The notes beneath the pieces are model-generated. The model saw only the letters and a list, made by a program, of their open reading frames with translations. It made no database searches and was not told the origin of the DNA. From Lysobacteraceae bacterium NML91-0213 (GTDB lineage: Bacteria > Pseudomonadota > Gammaproteobacteria > Xanthomonadales > Xanthomonadaceae), in NCBI GenBank assembly GCA_002798175.1, contig NWQL01000005.1, positions 196,106-260,105 of the forward strand: DNA of 64,000 bases. The letters are read 5' to 3'. A program made the position numbers and the translations under genes. This document shows, piece by piece, positions 52,186 to 60,656 of the stretch. Within the stretch, counting starts at the first letter, position 1. Each line of letters begins with the position of its first letter.

Positions 52186-53990
52186 TGGGTCTTCTCGGGC
52201 TGGTTGGCGATGTCGCCGGTCGCTGGGAGGGTGAAGTGGAATTGTGCGCCCTTGCCGGGTTCGGATTCGGCCCAGATGCGCCCGCCGTGGCGCGACAGCA
52301 CGCGCCGCACGCTGGCCAGCCCGATGCCGGTGCCGGTGAACTCGCTGGGTGAGTGCAGGCGCTGGAACACGCCGAAGAGCTTGTTGGCGTACTGCATGTC
52401 GAAGCCGGCCCCATTGTCGCTCACGTGGAACAGGTGGCTGCCGTCGTCGAGCTGTTCGTAGCCGACCCGGATCCTCGCCGGCTCGGACTTCGCGCTGTAC
52501 TTGACCGCATTGCCGAGCACGTTCAGCCACACCTGGCGGAACATGTTCTCGTCGGCGATCACCACCGGCAGGTGGCCGATGTCCCACTCGATCACGTGGT
52601 CGGGGGCCTCGGCCTGGGCGTTGGCATCGAGCATCGCGCGGGTGTCGTTGACCATCGACTGCACGTCCACCATCTGCAGGCGCAGCGCGCTGCGGCCCAG
52701 GCGCGAATACACCAGCAGGTCGTCGATGAGCGCCGACATCCGCCGCGCCGAGCCGGAGATGACGTCGATGTAGTGCCGCGCCTTGTCGTCGATGTCCTCG
52801 CCGAGGTGGCGGCCGAGCTTGTCGGCGAAACCGGCGATATGGCGCAGCGGCGCGCGCAGGTCGTGGGAAACCGAGTAGCTGAAGGCCTCGAGCTCGCGGT
52901 TGACGTCCGAGACCTGCTCGACCTTGCCTTCCAGCTGGCGGTTGAGCTCGCGGATCTGGCGCTCGTGGATCTTCTGTGCGCTGATGTCGGTGGCCGTCAG
53001 CAGCACGGCCATGTCCTCGGAGTCCGGCAGCACCATGCGCCGCGCCGACAGCAGCATGATGCGTTCGACATCGTCGGCGGTGCGCTGGGTGACCTCGAAA
53101 TCCCACAGCTCGCGCCCGCGGGTGAGCACGTCGGTCAGCCGGCGCAGCACCTGCGGGTCGTTCCAGGCGCCACCGCCGAACTTCTCCAGGCGCTCTCCAC
53201 GTGCGTCCGCCTGGTCCACCCCGTAGAGCTCGGCGAAGGCGGCGTTGTACATCAGCACCCGGGTGTCGGCATCGAGCAGCGCGATCGGTTCGCGCACGGT
53301 GTCGAGCACGGTGGTGGCGCGGCCGCTGGCCAGCACCGCGTCGCGCTCGGCCTCCAGGCGCTGCTGGCCCTGGCGCAGCGCGAACCACGCCAGCGTGCCC
53401 AGCAGCACCAGCTGCGCGGCCAGCGCGAACCAGCCCAGCTGGTCGGCGCGCCGCATCGCGCTGGCGGCCAGCGCCTGGCGTTCCGCGAGCAGGCGGTGCT
53501 CCTCGTCGTTGATGTCCTGGATCAGGTAGTGGATCGGGTAACGGGTGAGCAGGGTCGCCACCTCGTCGGTGGTCGGCCGCCGGTCGGAGTTGACCATCCG
53601 CTCCATTTCGTCCAGGCGCAGGTCGAGCATCGAACGGAACTGGCCGAGCATGCGCTGTTGTACCGGGTTGTCGCGGGTCAGCTCGTCGAGCTCGTCGAGC
53701 TGCGGCTCGATGCGCGGGCGGCTCAGGTCCATGCGCTCGCTGAGCAGGTCGGCCTCCACCCCGAAGGCGACGCCGAGCGCACTGGATTCCAGGTTGCGCA
53801 CGTCGGCGGCCAGCGAGCTCAGCCGCGCCTCAACCTCCAGGCTGTGCGCCACCCAGCGTTGTGCCTCACGGCTGGCCTGCGAGGCCGCCTGGGTGAGCAC
53901 GAAGGGCGCGATGACGATGGCGGCAATCGCGAGCACGAGGCCCGGCAGCTGCAGCTTCGACCAGGTGGATGCAGGGGAGGAGGCGAACAT
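52182..53990 (-). CDS. membrane sensor histidine kinase with PAS domain
   Basis: A 602-residue kinase. Residues about 17-36 and 185-205 are membrane helices bracketing a ~150-residue periplasmic helical sensor domain (CHASE3-like by layout). A PAS domain follows (about 225-340, PIALLDADTRVLMYNAAFAELYG), then a coiled coil, HisKA with His376 in SYSVSHDLRAPLRH, and a HATPase with NVLGNAVKY, DNGAGFD and GTGIGL. The HisKA subtype is that of phytochrome-like kinases. It heads the operon with two response regulators. The signal is unknown. Confidence 0.92.
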   Translation of the reverse strand: MFASSPASTWSKLQLPGLVLAIAAIVIAPFVLTQAASQASREAQRWVAHSLEVEARLSSLAADVRNLESSALGVAFGVEADLLSERMDLSRPRIEPQLDELDELTRDNPVQQRMLGQFRSMLDLRLDEMERMVNSDRRPTTDEVATLLTRYPIHYLIQDINDEEHRLLAERQALAASAMRRADQLGWFALAAQLVLLGTLAWFALRQGQQRLEAERDAVLASGRATTVLDTVREPIALLDADTRVLMYNAAFAELYGVDQADARGERLEKFGGGAWNDPQVLRRLTDVLTRGRELWDFEVTQRTADDVERIMLLSARRMVLPDSEDMAVLLTATDISAQKIHERQIRELNRQLEGKVEQVSDVNRELEAFSYSVSHDLRAPLRHIAGFADKLGRHLGEDIDDKARHYIDVISGSARRMSALIDDLLVYSRLGRSALRLQMVDVQSMVNDTRAMLDANAQAEAPDHVIEWDIGHLPVVIADENMFRQVWLNVLGNAVKYSAKSEPARIRVGYEQLDDGSHLFHVSDNGAGFDMQYANKLFGVFQRLHSPSEFTGTGIGLASVRRVLSRHGGRIWAESEPGKGAQFHFTLPATGDIANQPEKTQ

Positions 53991-54318
53991 GGACTCGGTA
54001 CTGACCGCGAAGGATGGGCGTCGGTACCGGTGGTCCTCCCCCCAAGGAGTAGCCGCGCAGCGGCGCATCCATGGCCGGTGGGCAACCGCGGGATCATCGC
54101 CAGACAGCGTGAAATCGATGTGAAGAAGATCTTCACGCGGGCCAATGGCGGCGTGCCCTGCACCAGCGCATGACGTACGGCCACGAATGGAAAAACCGGC
54201 CGCCTGCCGCGGTGGTAACCGGTTCCAGCCGGCCGGTGGAAGTGGCATGCCCCTGTTAGAATCCGGGGTCACTATCCCCGATGACCCAGCGGCCGCGCGG
54301 CCGCGAGCGGAGCTTGCG
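53991..54318. other. 328-base divergent intergenic region between the kinase and aceE
   Basis: No gene. It contains a perfect palindrome GTGAAGA-AGA-TCTTCAC at 54120-54136, a GC-rich inverted repeat around 54194-54238 (ACCGGCCG with CGGCCGGT), and the aceE -10 box at 54257. The palindrome is well placed to bind a regulator of aceE or of the divergent kinase operon. PdhR-like sites (ATTGGTNNNACCAAT) are not seen. Confidence 0.45.
54257..54262 (+). promoter_or_regulatory. probable -10 box of aceE
   Basis: TAGAAT in the context TGTTAGAATCCGGGG is an extended -10-like element 56 bases before the aceE ATG. It shares its context with the maeB upstream region. No strong -35 hexamer is seen. Confidence 0.5.
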
Positions 54319-57006
54319 ATGAACTGGTTGAACGAGCTGCTGGAAACCGACCCCGATCCCACCGAGACCCGCGAGTGGGTGGAGTCGCTGAAGGCGGTCA
54401 TCGATGCCGACGGCCCCGGCCGCGCCCACTACCTGCTCGAGAACATGGTCGAGCTGACCCGCCGTGCGGGCGCCCACCTGCCGTTTGCGCCGACCACCGA
54501 GTACATCAACACCATTCCCCCGCACCTGGAGCCCAAGATCCCGGGTGACCAGACGATGGAGTGGAGGATCCGCTCGATCATCCGCTGGAACGCGATGGCG
54601 ATGGTAGTGCGTGCCAACCGCAAGCCGGGCGACCTCGGCGGCCACATCGCCAGCTTCGCCAGCGCCGCCACGCTGTACGACGTCGGCTTCAACCACTTCT
54701 GGCGCGGTCCGGAGGGCGACCATCCCGGCGACCTTATCGGCGTGCAGGGCCACAGCTCGCCGGGCATCTACGCGCGTTCGTTCCTGGAAGGCCGCATCAA
54801 CGAATCGCAGCTCGACAACTTCCGCATGGAAGTCGACGGCCGCGGCCTGAGCTCCTACCCGCACCCGTGGCTGATGCCCGACTACTGGCAGCTGCCGACG
54901 GTGTCGATGGGCCTGGGCCCGATCGCCGCCATCTACCAGGCGCGCAACTGGAAGTACCTCGAGGCGCGCGGCCTGATGCCGAAGACCGACCGCAAGGTGT
55001 GGTGCTTCCTCGGCGACGGCGAGACCGACGAGCCCGAGAGCCTGGGCGCGATCTCGGTCGCCGGGCGCGAGGGCCTGGACAACCTGGTGTTCGTGATCAA
55101 CTGCAACCTGCAGCGCCTGGACGGCCCGGTGCGCGGCAACGGCAAGATCATCCAGGAGCTGGAAGGCAACTTCCGCGGCGCCGGCTGGAACGTGGTCAAG
55201 ACCATCTGGGGCAGCTACTGGGATCCGCTGCTGGCGCGCGACAAGGACGGCATGCTGCGCAAGCTGATGATGGAAACCGTCGACGGCGAGTACCAGAACT
55301 GCAAAGCCTTCGGCGGCGCGTACACGCGCAAGCACTTCTTCGGCAAGTACAAGGAGACCGCCAACCTGGTCGCCAACCTGTCCGACGACGACATCTGGCG
55401 CCTCAACCGCGGCGGCCACGACCCGCACAAGGTCTACGCCGCCTACCAGAACGCGAAGGACACCAAGGGCCTGCCCACGGTGATCCTGGCCAAGACGGTC
55501 AAGGGCTACGGCATGGGCACCGCCGGCGAGGCGCTCAACCCCACCCACCAGACCAAGAAGCTCGACGACGACGCCGTGCGCGCGTTCCGCGACCGCTTCA
55601 AGATCCCGGTCACCGACGAGATGCTCAAGGACGGCGCGGTGCCGTTCTTCCATCCGGGCGAGGACTCGGAGGAAGTGCAGTACATGCGCGAGCGCCGCAA
55701 GGCACTCGGCGGCTACATCCCGCAGCGCCGCCGCAAGGCGACGCAGGCGCTCACCGCGCCGAAGCTGGAGGTCTTCGACCGCCTGCTGAAGTCCACCGGC
55801 GAGCGCTCGATCTCCACCACGATGGCGTTCGTGCAGGCGCTGGGCATCATCCTGCGCGACAAGGAGGTCGCCCCGCGGGTGGTGCCGATCGTCGCCGACG
55901 AGGCGCGCACCTTCGGCATGGAAGGCCTGTTCCGCCAGCTCGGCATCTATTCGCCGCAGGGCCAGATGTACAAGCCGGTCGACCGCGACCAGCTGATGTA
56001 CTACCGCGAGGACGCGGCCGGGCAGGTGCTGGAGGAGGGCATCACCGAGGCCGGCGCCTTCGCCAGCTGGATGGCCGCCGCCACCAGCTACAGCACCAAC
56101 GACCTGCAGCTGTTGCCGTTCTACATCTACTACTCGATGTTCGGCTTCCAGCGTATCGGCGATGCCGCCTGGCAGGCGGCCGACATGCGCGCGCGCGGCT
56201 TCCTGCTCGGCGGCACCGCCGGCCGCACCACGCTCAATGGCGAAGGCCTGCAGCACCAGGACGGCCACGCCCTGCTGCTGGCCGGGGCGATCCCCAACTG
56301 CCGCAGCTACGACCCCACCTTCGGCTACGAAGTGGCGGTCATCCTGCAGCACGGCATGCAGCGCATGCTGGAAGAGCAGGTGGACGAGTACTACTACATG
56401 ACCCTGATGAACGAGAACTACGTCCATCCGGACATGCCCGAGGGCGCCCGGGACGGAATCATCAAGGGCATGTACCTGCTCAAGGATGCCGGCAAGCCGA
56501 AGAAGAACGAGCTGCGCGTGCAGCTGCTGGGTGCAGGCACCATCCTGCGCGAGGCCATCGAAGCGGCCGCACTGCTGGACAAGGACTTCGGCGTGACCGC
56601 CGACATCTGGTCCTGCCCCAGCTTCAACGAGCTGCGTCGCGACGGTTTCGACGCCGAGCGCCACAACCGCTTCCACCCGGAAGGCGAGCAGAAGAAGCCC
56701 TACGTCACCCAGCTGCTGGAAGGCCGCCAGGGCCCGGCGATCGCCGCGACCGACTACGTGCGTGCGGTGTCCGACCAGATCCGCGCCTTCGTGCCGATGA
56801 CCTACACCGTGCTGGGCACCGACGGCTTCGGCCGCTCCGACACCCGCGCCAACCTGCGCCGCCACTTCGAGGTGGACCGCTTCCACATCGCGCATGCGGC
56901 AATCGACGCGCTGGCGAAGGACGGCAAGATGACCGCGAAGGACGTGGCGCGGGCGATCAAGCTGTACAGGATCGAGCAGGAGAAGCCGAATCCGATTTCA
57001 ATTTGA
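54319..57006 (+). CDS. aceE: pyruvate dehydrogenase E1 component, homodimeric type
   Basis: E1 of the pyruvate dehydrogenase complex decarboxylates pyruvate with thiamine diphosphate. The 895-residue product (E. coli 887) is complete: FASAATLYDVGFNHFWRG, the ThDP motif FLGDGETDEPES followed by NLVFVINCNLQRLDGPVRGN, and the C-terminal transketolase-like part (EGLQHQDGHALLLAGAIPNC, NENYVHPDMPEGA). The end reads KPNPISI-stop. The ATG at 54319 (MNWLNELLETDPDPTETREW) is the family start. No aceF or lpd follows; instead an accessory island begins. A diverged second copy of its last ~22 codons lies at 62056-62123. Confidence 0.97.
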   Translation: MNWLNELLETDPDPTETREWVESLKAVIDADGPGRAHYLLENMVELTRRAGAHLPFAPTTEYINTIPPHLEPKIPGDQTMEWRIRSIIRWNAMAMVVRANRKPGDLGGHIASFASAATLYDVGFNHFWRGPEGDHPGDLIGVQGHSSPGIYARSFLEGRINESQLDNFRMEVDGRGLSSYPHPWLMPDYWQLPTVSMGLGPIAAIYQARNWKYLEARGLMPKTDRKVWCFLGDGETDEPESLGAISVAGREGLDNLVFVINCNLQRLDGPVRGNGKIIQELEGNFRGAGWNVVKTIWGSYWDPLLARDKDGMLRKLMMETVDGEYQNCKAFGGAYTRKHFFGKYKETANLVANLSDDDIWRLNRGGHDPHKVYAAYQNAKDTKGLPTVILAKTVKGYGMGTAGEALNPTHQTKKLDDDAVRAFRDRFKIPVTDEMLKDGAVPFFHPGEDSEEVQYMRERRKALGGYIPQRRRKATQALTAPKLEVFDRLLKSTGERSISTTMAFVQALGIILRDKEVAPRVVPIVADEARTFGMEGLFRQLGIYSPQGQMYKPVDRDQLMYYREDAAGQVLEEGITEAGAFASWMAAATSYSTNDLQLLPFYIYYSMFGFQRIGDAAWQAADMRARGFLLGGTAGRTTLNGEGLQHQDGHALLLAGAIPNCRSYDPTFGYEVAVILQHGMQRMLEEQVDEYYYMTLMNENYVHPDMPEGARDGIIKGMYLLKDAGKPKKNELRVQLLGAGTILREAIEAAALLDKDFGVTADIWSCPSFNELRRDGFDAERHNRFHPEGEQKKPYVTQLLEGRQGPAIAATDYVRAVSDQIRAFVPMTYTVLGTDGFGRSDTRANLRRHFEVDRFHIAHAAIDALAKDGKMTAKDVARAIKLYRIEQEKPNPISI

Positions 57007-57015
57007 ATGGTAAGC

Positions 57016-57042
57016 ACCGGCCCGCTAGAGATGCGGGCCGGT
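57016..57042 (+). terminator. hairpin after aceE
   Basis: ACCGGCCCGC (57016-57025) pairs with GCGGGCCGGT (57033-57042) around a seven-base loop, followed by CTACTATTC. The T tract is poor. It separates aceE from the defence-type gene at 57083. Confidence 0.65.
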
Positions 57043-57082
57043 CTACTATTCGGGCTGGGGAGCCGACAGGGAGGAGCAGGGG

Positions 57083-58744
57083 ATGAGCTCCGCAATTCCG
57101 ATTCAACTTCAGGGTAAGACGCCATCGAGTGGCACTGCCAAGCTTCGCGACATCGATGCAACTGGCGAGGCGACGGCCAGCCTCACGCCGGAACTTGTCA
57201 TCGCACTCTGTGGTCCCATAGGGTCGCCGCTGCACGAGACAGCAGACCACATCGAAAACGCGCTTCGCTCCTACGACTACGTCGTCGAGAAGGTGCGGTT
57301 GAGCGATTTCATTCGGCTCAATGCGACAGTCGTGTCATCCAACATTCGTTGCGATTCCAAGCTAGTGCAGGCACAGGATCTGATAGCTACCGGCAACCGG
57401 CTTAGAGAAAAGTTTGGTAACGACGTTCTCGCGAAGATAGCAATCGCAAAGGTTCGCGCAGATCGCAAGAAGAGTTATGGCGATTTTCAGGATCAAGCGA
57501 ACGAAGCTGCGGTACCGCCAGCGAGCAGGATTTCGGCACATCGCATATGCCACGTCATCGACTCAATCAAGAACACCGCGGAACTGGACTTGCTTCGCTT
57601 GGTCTATGGCGACGCTCTTTTCGCGATTGGTGTCTTTTCACCGTTGACGGTTCGGCGGCTCAACCTCTCTCATTCTGGTGTACTCGCGGACGCGGATATC
57701 AATGTTCTGATCGACACGGACTCCGGAGAGGAATTCGATCACGGACAATCGGTACGGAACACTTTTCCGAGGTGCGACTTCTTTCTCCGTGTCGACTCGA
57801 CCGTTCATGGCGCAGATGACAATGCGGCAAGTCAGCAGTTGTTCGCTAAGCTCCGCAGGTTCTTCAATCTGGTATTCCAGTCGTCGGTAGTAACCCCTAC
57901 GACCGAGGAGGCTGCCATGTACGCCGCCGCGTCCGGCGCCCGAAATTCTGCTTGTTTCTCTAGGCAGGTGGGTGCGGCTGTTACGAGCTCTACCGGGGAA
58001 GTGCTAGCGGTCGGGTGGAACGACGTGCCACGGAGCGGAGGAGGTCTGTATGGCAAGCCTCAACTTCTCCCTGGTCACCCCACGGACGCCACGACCGACA
58101 AGCGCTGCTATTCGGAGCCCGGTGCGCAGTGTTTCAACGATCGAGAAAAGGAATTGGTTGCGGAGAAGGTCGTTGGTGCACTGGTTGTCGGCGGGATAAT
58201 TGGCGCTGGCGACGCAGCCCAAGCGCGGCAGGTCATCCTCTCCGATACGCGTGTCAAAGATTTGATTGAGTTCTCGCGAGCGGTCCATGCGGAAATGCAT
58301 GCGATTTTAAATGCGTCAAGATTGTGCGGCGACAAAGTTGTTGGCGGGAAGGTGTTCGTCACCACTTACCCATGCCATTCCTGCGCCCGTCACATAGTTG
58401 CCGCCGGAGTCTCGGAGGTCGTCTACATCGAGCCGTATCGGAAAAGCTTGGCGACCCGCTTACACGAGGACTCATTATCTGAGGACGCGGACGCAGTAGG
58501 GAAGGTGCGGCTTCTCCAATTCGACGGTATAGCACCACGCAGGTTCATCGATCTCTTCGAGGCAAGAGACCGGAAGAAGGGCGGTGTGCTCAACTTAAGA
58601 GACAAATCACACGCCGTTCCTACCACTCAGGTTAGTCTTAAAGCCATTCCACGCCTCGAAGATGTTGTCGTCGCTGAAGTGACAACGAACGAATTAGTAT
58701 TGCCAGCTCTCGCCTCCGCTCACCGGGTGCATTCAAATGAGTAA
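57083..58744 (+). CDS. anti-phage dCTP/dCMP deaminase-like protein (DCD/AvcD type)
   Basis: A 553-residue two-domain protein. The N-terminal ~260 residues have a P-loop kinase-like fold with a degenerate loop (LVIALCGPIGSP, 38-49) and HVIDSIKNTAELDLLRLVYG. The C-terminal part is a deoxycytidylate deaminase with zinc motifs HAE (402-404) and PCHSC (430-434). This layout matches the stand-alone anti-phage deaminases (DCD, AvcD/DcdV), which on infection convert dC nucleotides to dU nucleotides and starve phage DNA synthesis. The zinc site is intact, so it is probably active. DNA is clearly poorer in GC than aceE, a sign of transfer. It overlaps a small ORF by eight bases. Confidence 0.9.
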   Translation: MSSAIPIQLQGKTPSSGTAKLRDIDATGEATASLTPELVIALCGPIGSPLHETADHIENALRSYDYVVEKVRLSDFIRLNATVVSSNIRCDSKLVQAQDLIATGNRLREKFGNDVLAKIAIAKVRADRKKSYGDFQDQANEAAVPPASRISAHRICHVIDSIKNTAELDLLRLVYGDALFAIGVFSPLTVRRLNLSHSGVLADADINVLIDTDSGEEFDHGQSVRNTFPRCDFFLRVDSTVHGADDNAASQQLFAKLRRFFNLVFQSSVVTPTTEEAAMYAAASGARNSACFSRQVGAAVTSSTGEVLAVGWNDVPRSGGGLYGKPQLLPGHPTDATTDKRCYSEPGAQCFNDREKELVAEKVVGALVVGGIIGAGDAAQARQVILSDTRVKDLIEFSRAVHAEMHAILNASRLCGDKVVGGKVFVTTYPCHSCARHIVAAGVSEVVYIEPYRKSLATRLHEDSLSEDADAVGKVRLLQFDGIAPRRFIDLFEARDRKKGGVLNLRDKSHAVPTTQVSLKAIPRLEDVVVAEVTTNELVLPALASAHRVHSNE

Positions 58745-58949
58745 GAAGCGCAAGGCAAGTGACATGAAACAGCTGCCGCTACGAATCCTCACGGACGTAA
58801 ATGCGAGTGCGCCCAATGGGCAACGGCAGCGTGCTCAGAAGGTCATGTTGAGCGGAGTCGGTTCAGGCAACATCATCGAGCAGGCTTCGTCAGATGATCG
58901 AGAGATCTACGCATCCATCCGGGATGCTTATCTAGCTGCGATCGAATAG
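58737..58949 (+). CDS. small protein coupled to the dCTP deaminase gene
   Basis: A 70-residue ORF (MSKKRKASDMKQLPLRILTD at the start, SIRDAYLAAIE at the end). Its ATG lies within the last codons of the deaminase gene (ATGAGTAA overlap), and it ends directly before a strong terminator. The N terminus is basic, the C terminus acidic and helical. No known domain. In known AvcID/DcdV systems an inhibitor RNA regulates the deaminase; a protein inhibitor or effector role here is only a guess from the coupling. Confidence 0.65.
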   Translation: MSKKRKASDMKQLPLRILTDVNASAPNGQRQRAQKVMLSGVGSGNIIEQASSDDREIYASIRDAYLAAIE

Positions 58950-58966
58950 CGCTTAGCGGAGTTCGC

Positions 58967-58997
58967 AAATGGACGGTCGTATGACCGCCATTTTTTT
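58967..58997 (+). terminator. intrinsic terminator of the deaminase operon
   Basis: AAATGG-A-CGGTC and GACCG-CCATTT pair with one bulge around the GTAT loop, followed by seven T residues. It closes the plus-strand pair just before the convergent DUF5131 gene. Confidence 0.9.
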
Positions 58998-59027
58998 GCG
59001 ATGTGCGGTTAAGCCAACCTCTGGGTA

Positions 59028-59777
59028 CTATGCGGTGCAGTAATGGCCCGGCTTCTGGTTCCACGCGGCTCCGTCGAGGAGGCGGCCGTTCTTCTTCTTT
59101 GATCGCTTCACCCCGTCGGGCCCGTGTGCGCCCCACTGCTTAAAGAAGAAGGCCACCTGTTGATCAGCACACTGCTTCAGGATCGTCCGGACCCACTCGG
59201 GATTCATTGGCCTTGCGCCGTGCCCTGATTCGCCGCCGACTATTACCCAATCAATCTTGGTGAGGTCGAGCGGGCCCAGATCCTCAAGAAGCGGCTCGAT
59301 GCTGAGGAATTTGGTGCGGCACTTTGCCGCTCTTAGGTAGCGAATACGCGGGACACCGTGCCGCTTGTTCTCAACCGATACGCCCAGCCATACATTATCG
59401 CTCACTACTCGTTCTGCGGTGAAGTCGCGCAGGCGTTCTGCGCGCTTCGTCAGAACTTGGAAGACGTGCTGCGGACACCTGGCCATGATGTCGAAGACTC
59501 GATCCACAAAAGTGTCTGGGACATCTTCGTGAAAAAGGTCGCTCATCGAATTAACGAAATAGACCGTAGGCGAAGCTCGCCTAAGCGGCTCATCGAGCCT
59601 GAAGGGCAGCGTCCGAACAGTTCTGAAGCCGTCCTCGTAGCCAGCGACGCCTATTGCTTGGAGGCGCCTTGCCATTGTTTCCGCGTAGCAGTGCTTACAT
59701 CCCGCACTCAGTTTCGTGCAACCGACGACAGGATTCCAAGTATTCTCCGTCCATTCGATTCGAGATTTTGTGGTCAT
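59028..59777 (-). CDS. three-Cys-motif protein, phage Gp37/Gp68-like (DUF5131)
   Basis: A 249-residue protein starting MTTKSRIEWTENTWNPVVGC. It has the family cluster Cys20-x6-Cys27-x2-Cys30 (GC, then GCKHCYAE), followed by SDLFHEDVP, FQVLTKRAERL, VWLGVSVEN, FLSIEPLLEDLGP, VIVGGESGHGARPM and FFFKQWGAHGP. This is the Gp37/Gp68 family found on phages and in accessory regions. Fold and cysteines resemble a radical-SAM-type barrel with a Fe-S site, but no activity is established. It is the second gene of the operon with tcmP, three bases after its stop, a pairing that gave TcmP its name. Confidence 0.9.
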   Translation of the reverse strand: MTTKSRIEWTENTWNPVVGCTKLSAGCKHCYAETMARRLQAIGVAGYEDGFRTVRTLPFRLDEPLRRASPTVYFVNSMSDLFHEDVPDTFVDRVFDIMARCPQHVFQVLTKRAERLRDFTAERVVSDNVWLGVSVENKRHGVPRIRYLRAAKCRTKFLSIEPLLEDLGPLDLTKIDWVIVGGESGHGARPMNPEWVRTILKQCADQQVAFFFKQWGAHGPDGVKRSKKKNGRLLDGAAWNQKPGHYCTA

Positions 59778-59780
59778 TGT

Positions 59781-60632
59781 TTACCCGAACATTTCGCGCT
59801 GGGGTGTGGGGCTTAGGTCGGAGACCTCTTTCCACAATCTCCCTGCTAAGGGGTGGCGTGACGCGAGTACAAGCCAGTAGATTTCTGCCCCCTGAGGTCC
59901 GCGCACTTTGACTATCTTGTCAGAGACTGTGTAACGCAGCCGCTTCTCTAACAGGGACCTCCAGTAGGCAAATATGGCCATGCGTTGGGTATCAATGCTC
60001 ATTGTGCTCTTGATGGCCAATTGCCATCCGGGCGCGAGTGAGTCCAAGCGTCCATCATCCTTCATCCGCTGAAAGTTGCGCCGTAGGTCCATGATGCTGA
60101 AATGGATGAGCTGATCCATCTTCGCGAGCGAACCTAGAGCTTCAATGGTTGCGAAAGGAAGGTCAGCATTGAAAGGATCAACCAAGGCGAAATGCAGACC
60201 GCGCGGATCCAACTTTGAAGCAGCCATATTGGCGGTCTTATTAGCAGGGCCCACCAGCGGATCAATCGCCGATATGCCCAGGGACCGTAAACGCGTGCTG
60301 CAAGCCATCACAAGGTCAGGGTCCAGATCGCCGACCAGATAGCGGGAGTAGGGGGTGCACGTTGAGGCAATTCGGGCCGCCGCAAGAGCACTTCCGTCGA
60401 TTACTTCTTCGGGGACAGAACCACGTATGCGTGCCCTTCCCGGTCCACAATAGAGATCAACAAAGCTTGTTTCGCGGCCGTAATCGTCTCGGTACTTTCG
60501 CCGCGCACCGTGTGAGGCATACACATATCGTTTTAACCGTTGATGTTTGTCGTAACTCCATGCGCCAACAACCCCTCGGGGCAGCCCGTCACAGGGGTCC
60601 ACTTCGTACTGCTCGTTCTTTGGTTTCGCCAT
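59781..60632 (-). CDS. tcmP: three-Cys-motif partner protein TcmP (methyltransferase-like)
   Basis: A 283-residue protein of the TcmP family. It shows methyltransferase-like motifs: FVDLYCGPG (57-65, motif I), an acidic turn VGDLDPD (100-106) and VDPFNADLPF (151-160, motif IV-like), then a helical C-terminal part with HFSIMDLRRNFQRM. The family is defined by co-occurrence with a three-Cys-motif gene, which follows here three bases downstream. The joint function is unknown. Its GC is low like the deaminase. The IS4-type element ends 24 bases upstream of its ATG, and the 9-bp target duplicate sits between, so its native promoter may be displaced. Confidence 0.9.
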   Translation of the reverse strand: MAKPKNEQYEVDPCDGLPRGVVGAWSYDKHQRLKRYVYASHGARRKYRDDYGRETSFVDLYCGPGRARIRGSVPEEVIDGSALAAARIASTCTPYSRYLVGDLDPDLVMACSTRLRSLGISAIDPLVGPANKTANMAASKLDPRGLHFALVDPFNADLPFATIEALGSLAKMDQLIHFSIMDLRRNFQRMKDDGRLDSLAPGWQLAIKSTMSIDTQRMAIFAYWRSLLEKRLRYTVSDKIVKVRGPQGAEIYWLVLASRHPLAGRLWKEVSDLSPTPQREMFG

Positions 60633-60656
60633 CAGCTAACAATAATAGGTCAGGTT

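Noticed and set aside
54256..56895. 879-codon open frame on the minus strand across aceE
   Set aside because: It is the antisense shadow of aceE caused by high GC at third positions. It has no domain, low-complexity His/Val/Gly composition, and aceE on the other strand is complete.
57007..57082. AvcI-type inhibitor RNA gene upstream of the deaminase
   Set aside because: The gap is only 76 bases, holds the aceE hairpin and a ribosome site, and shows no promoter, so there is no room for a recognisable RNA gene.
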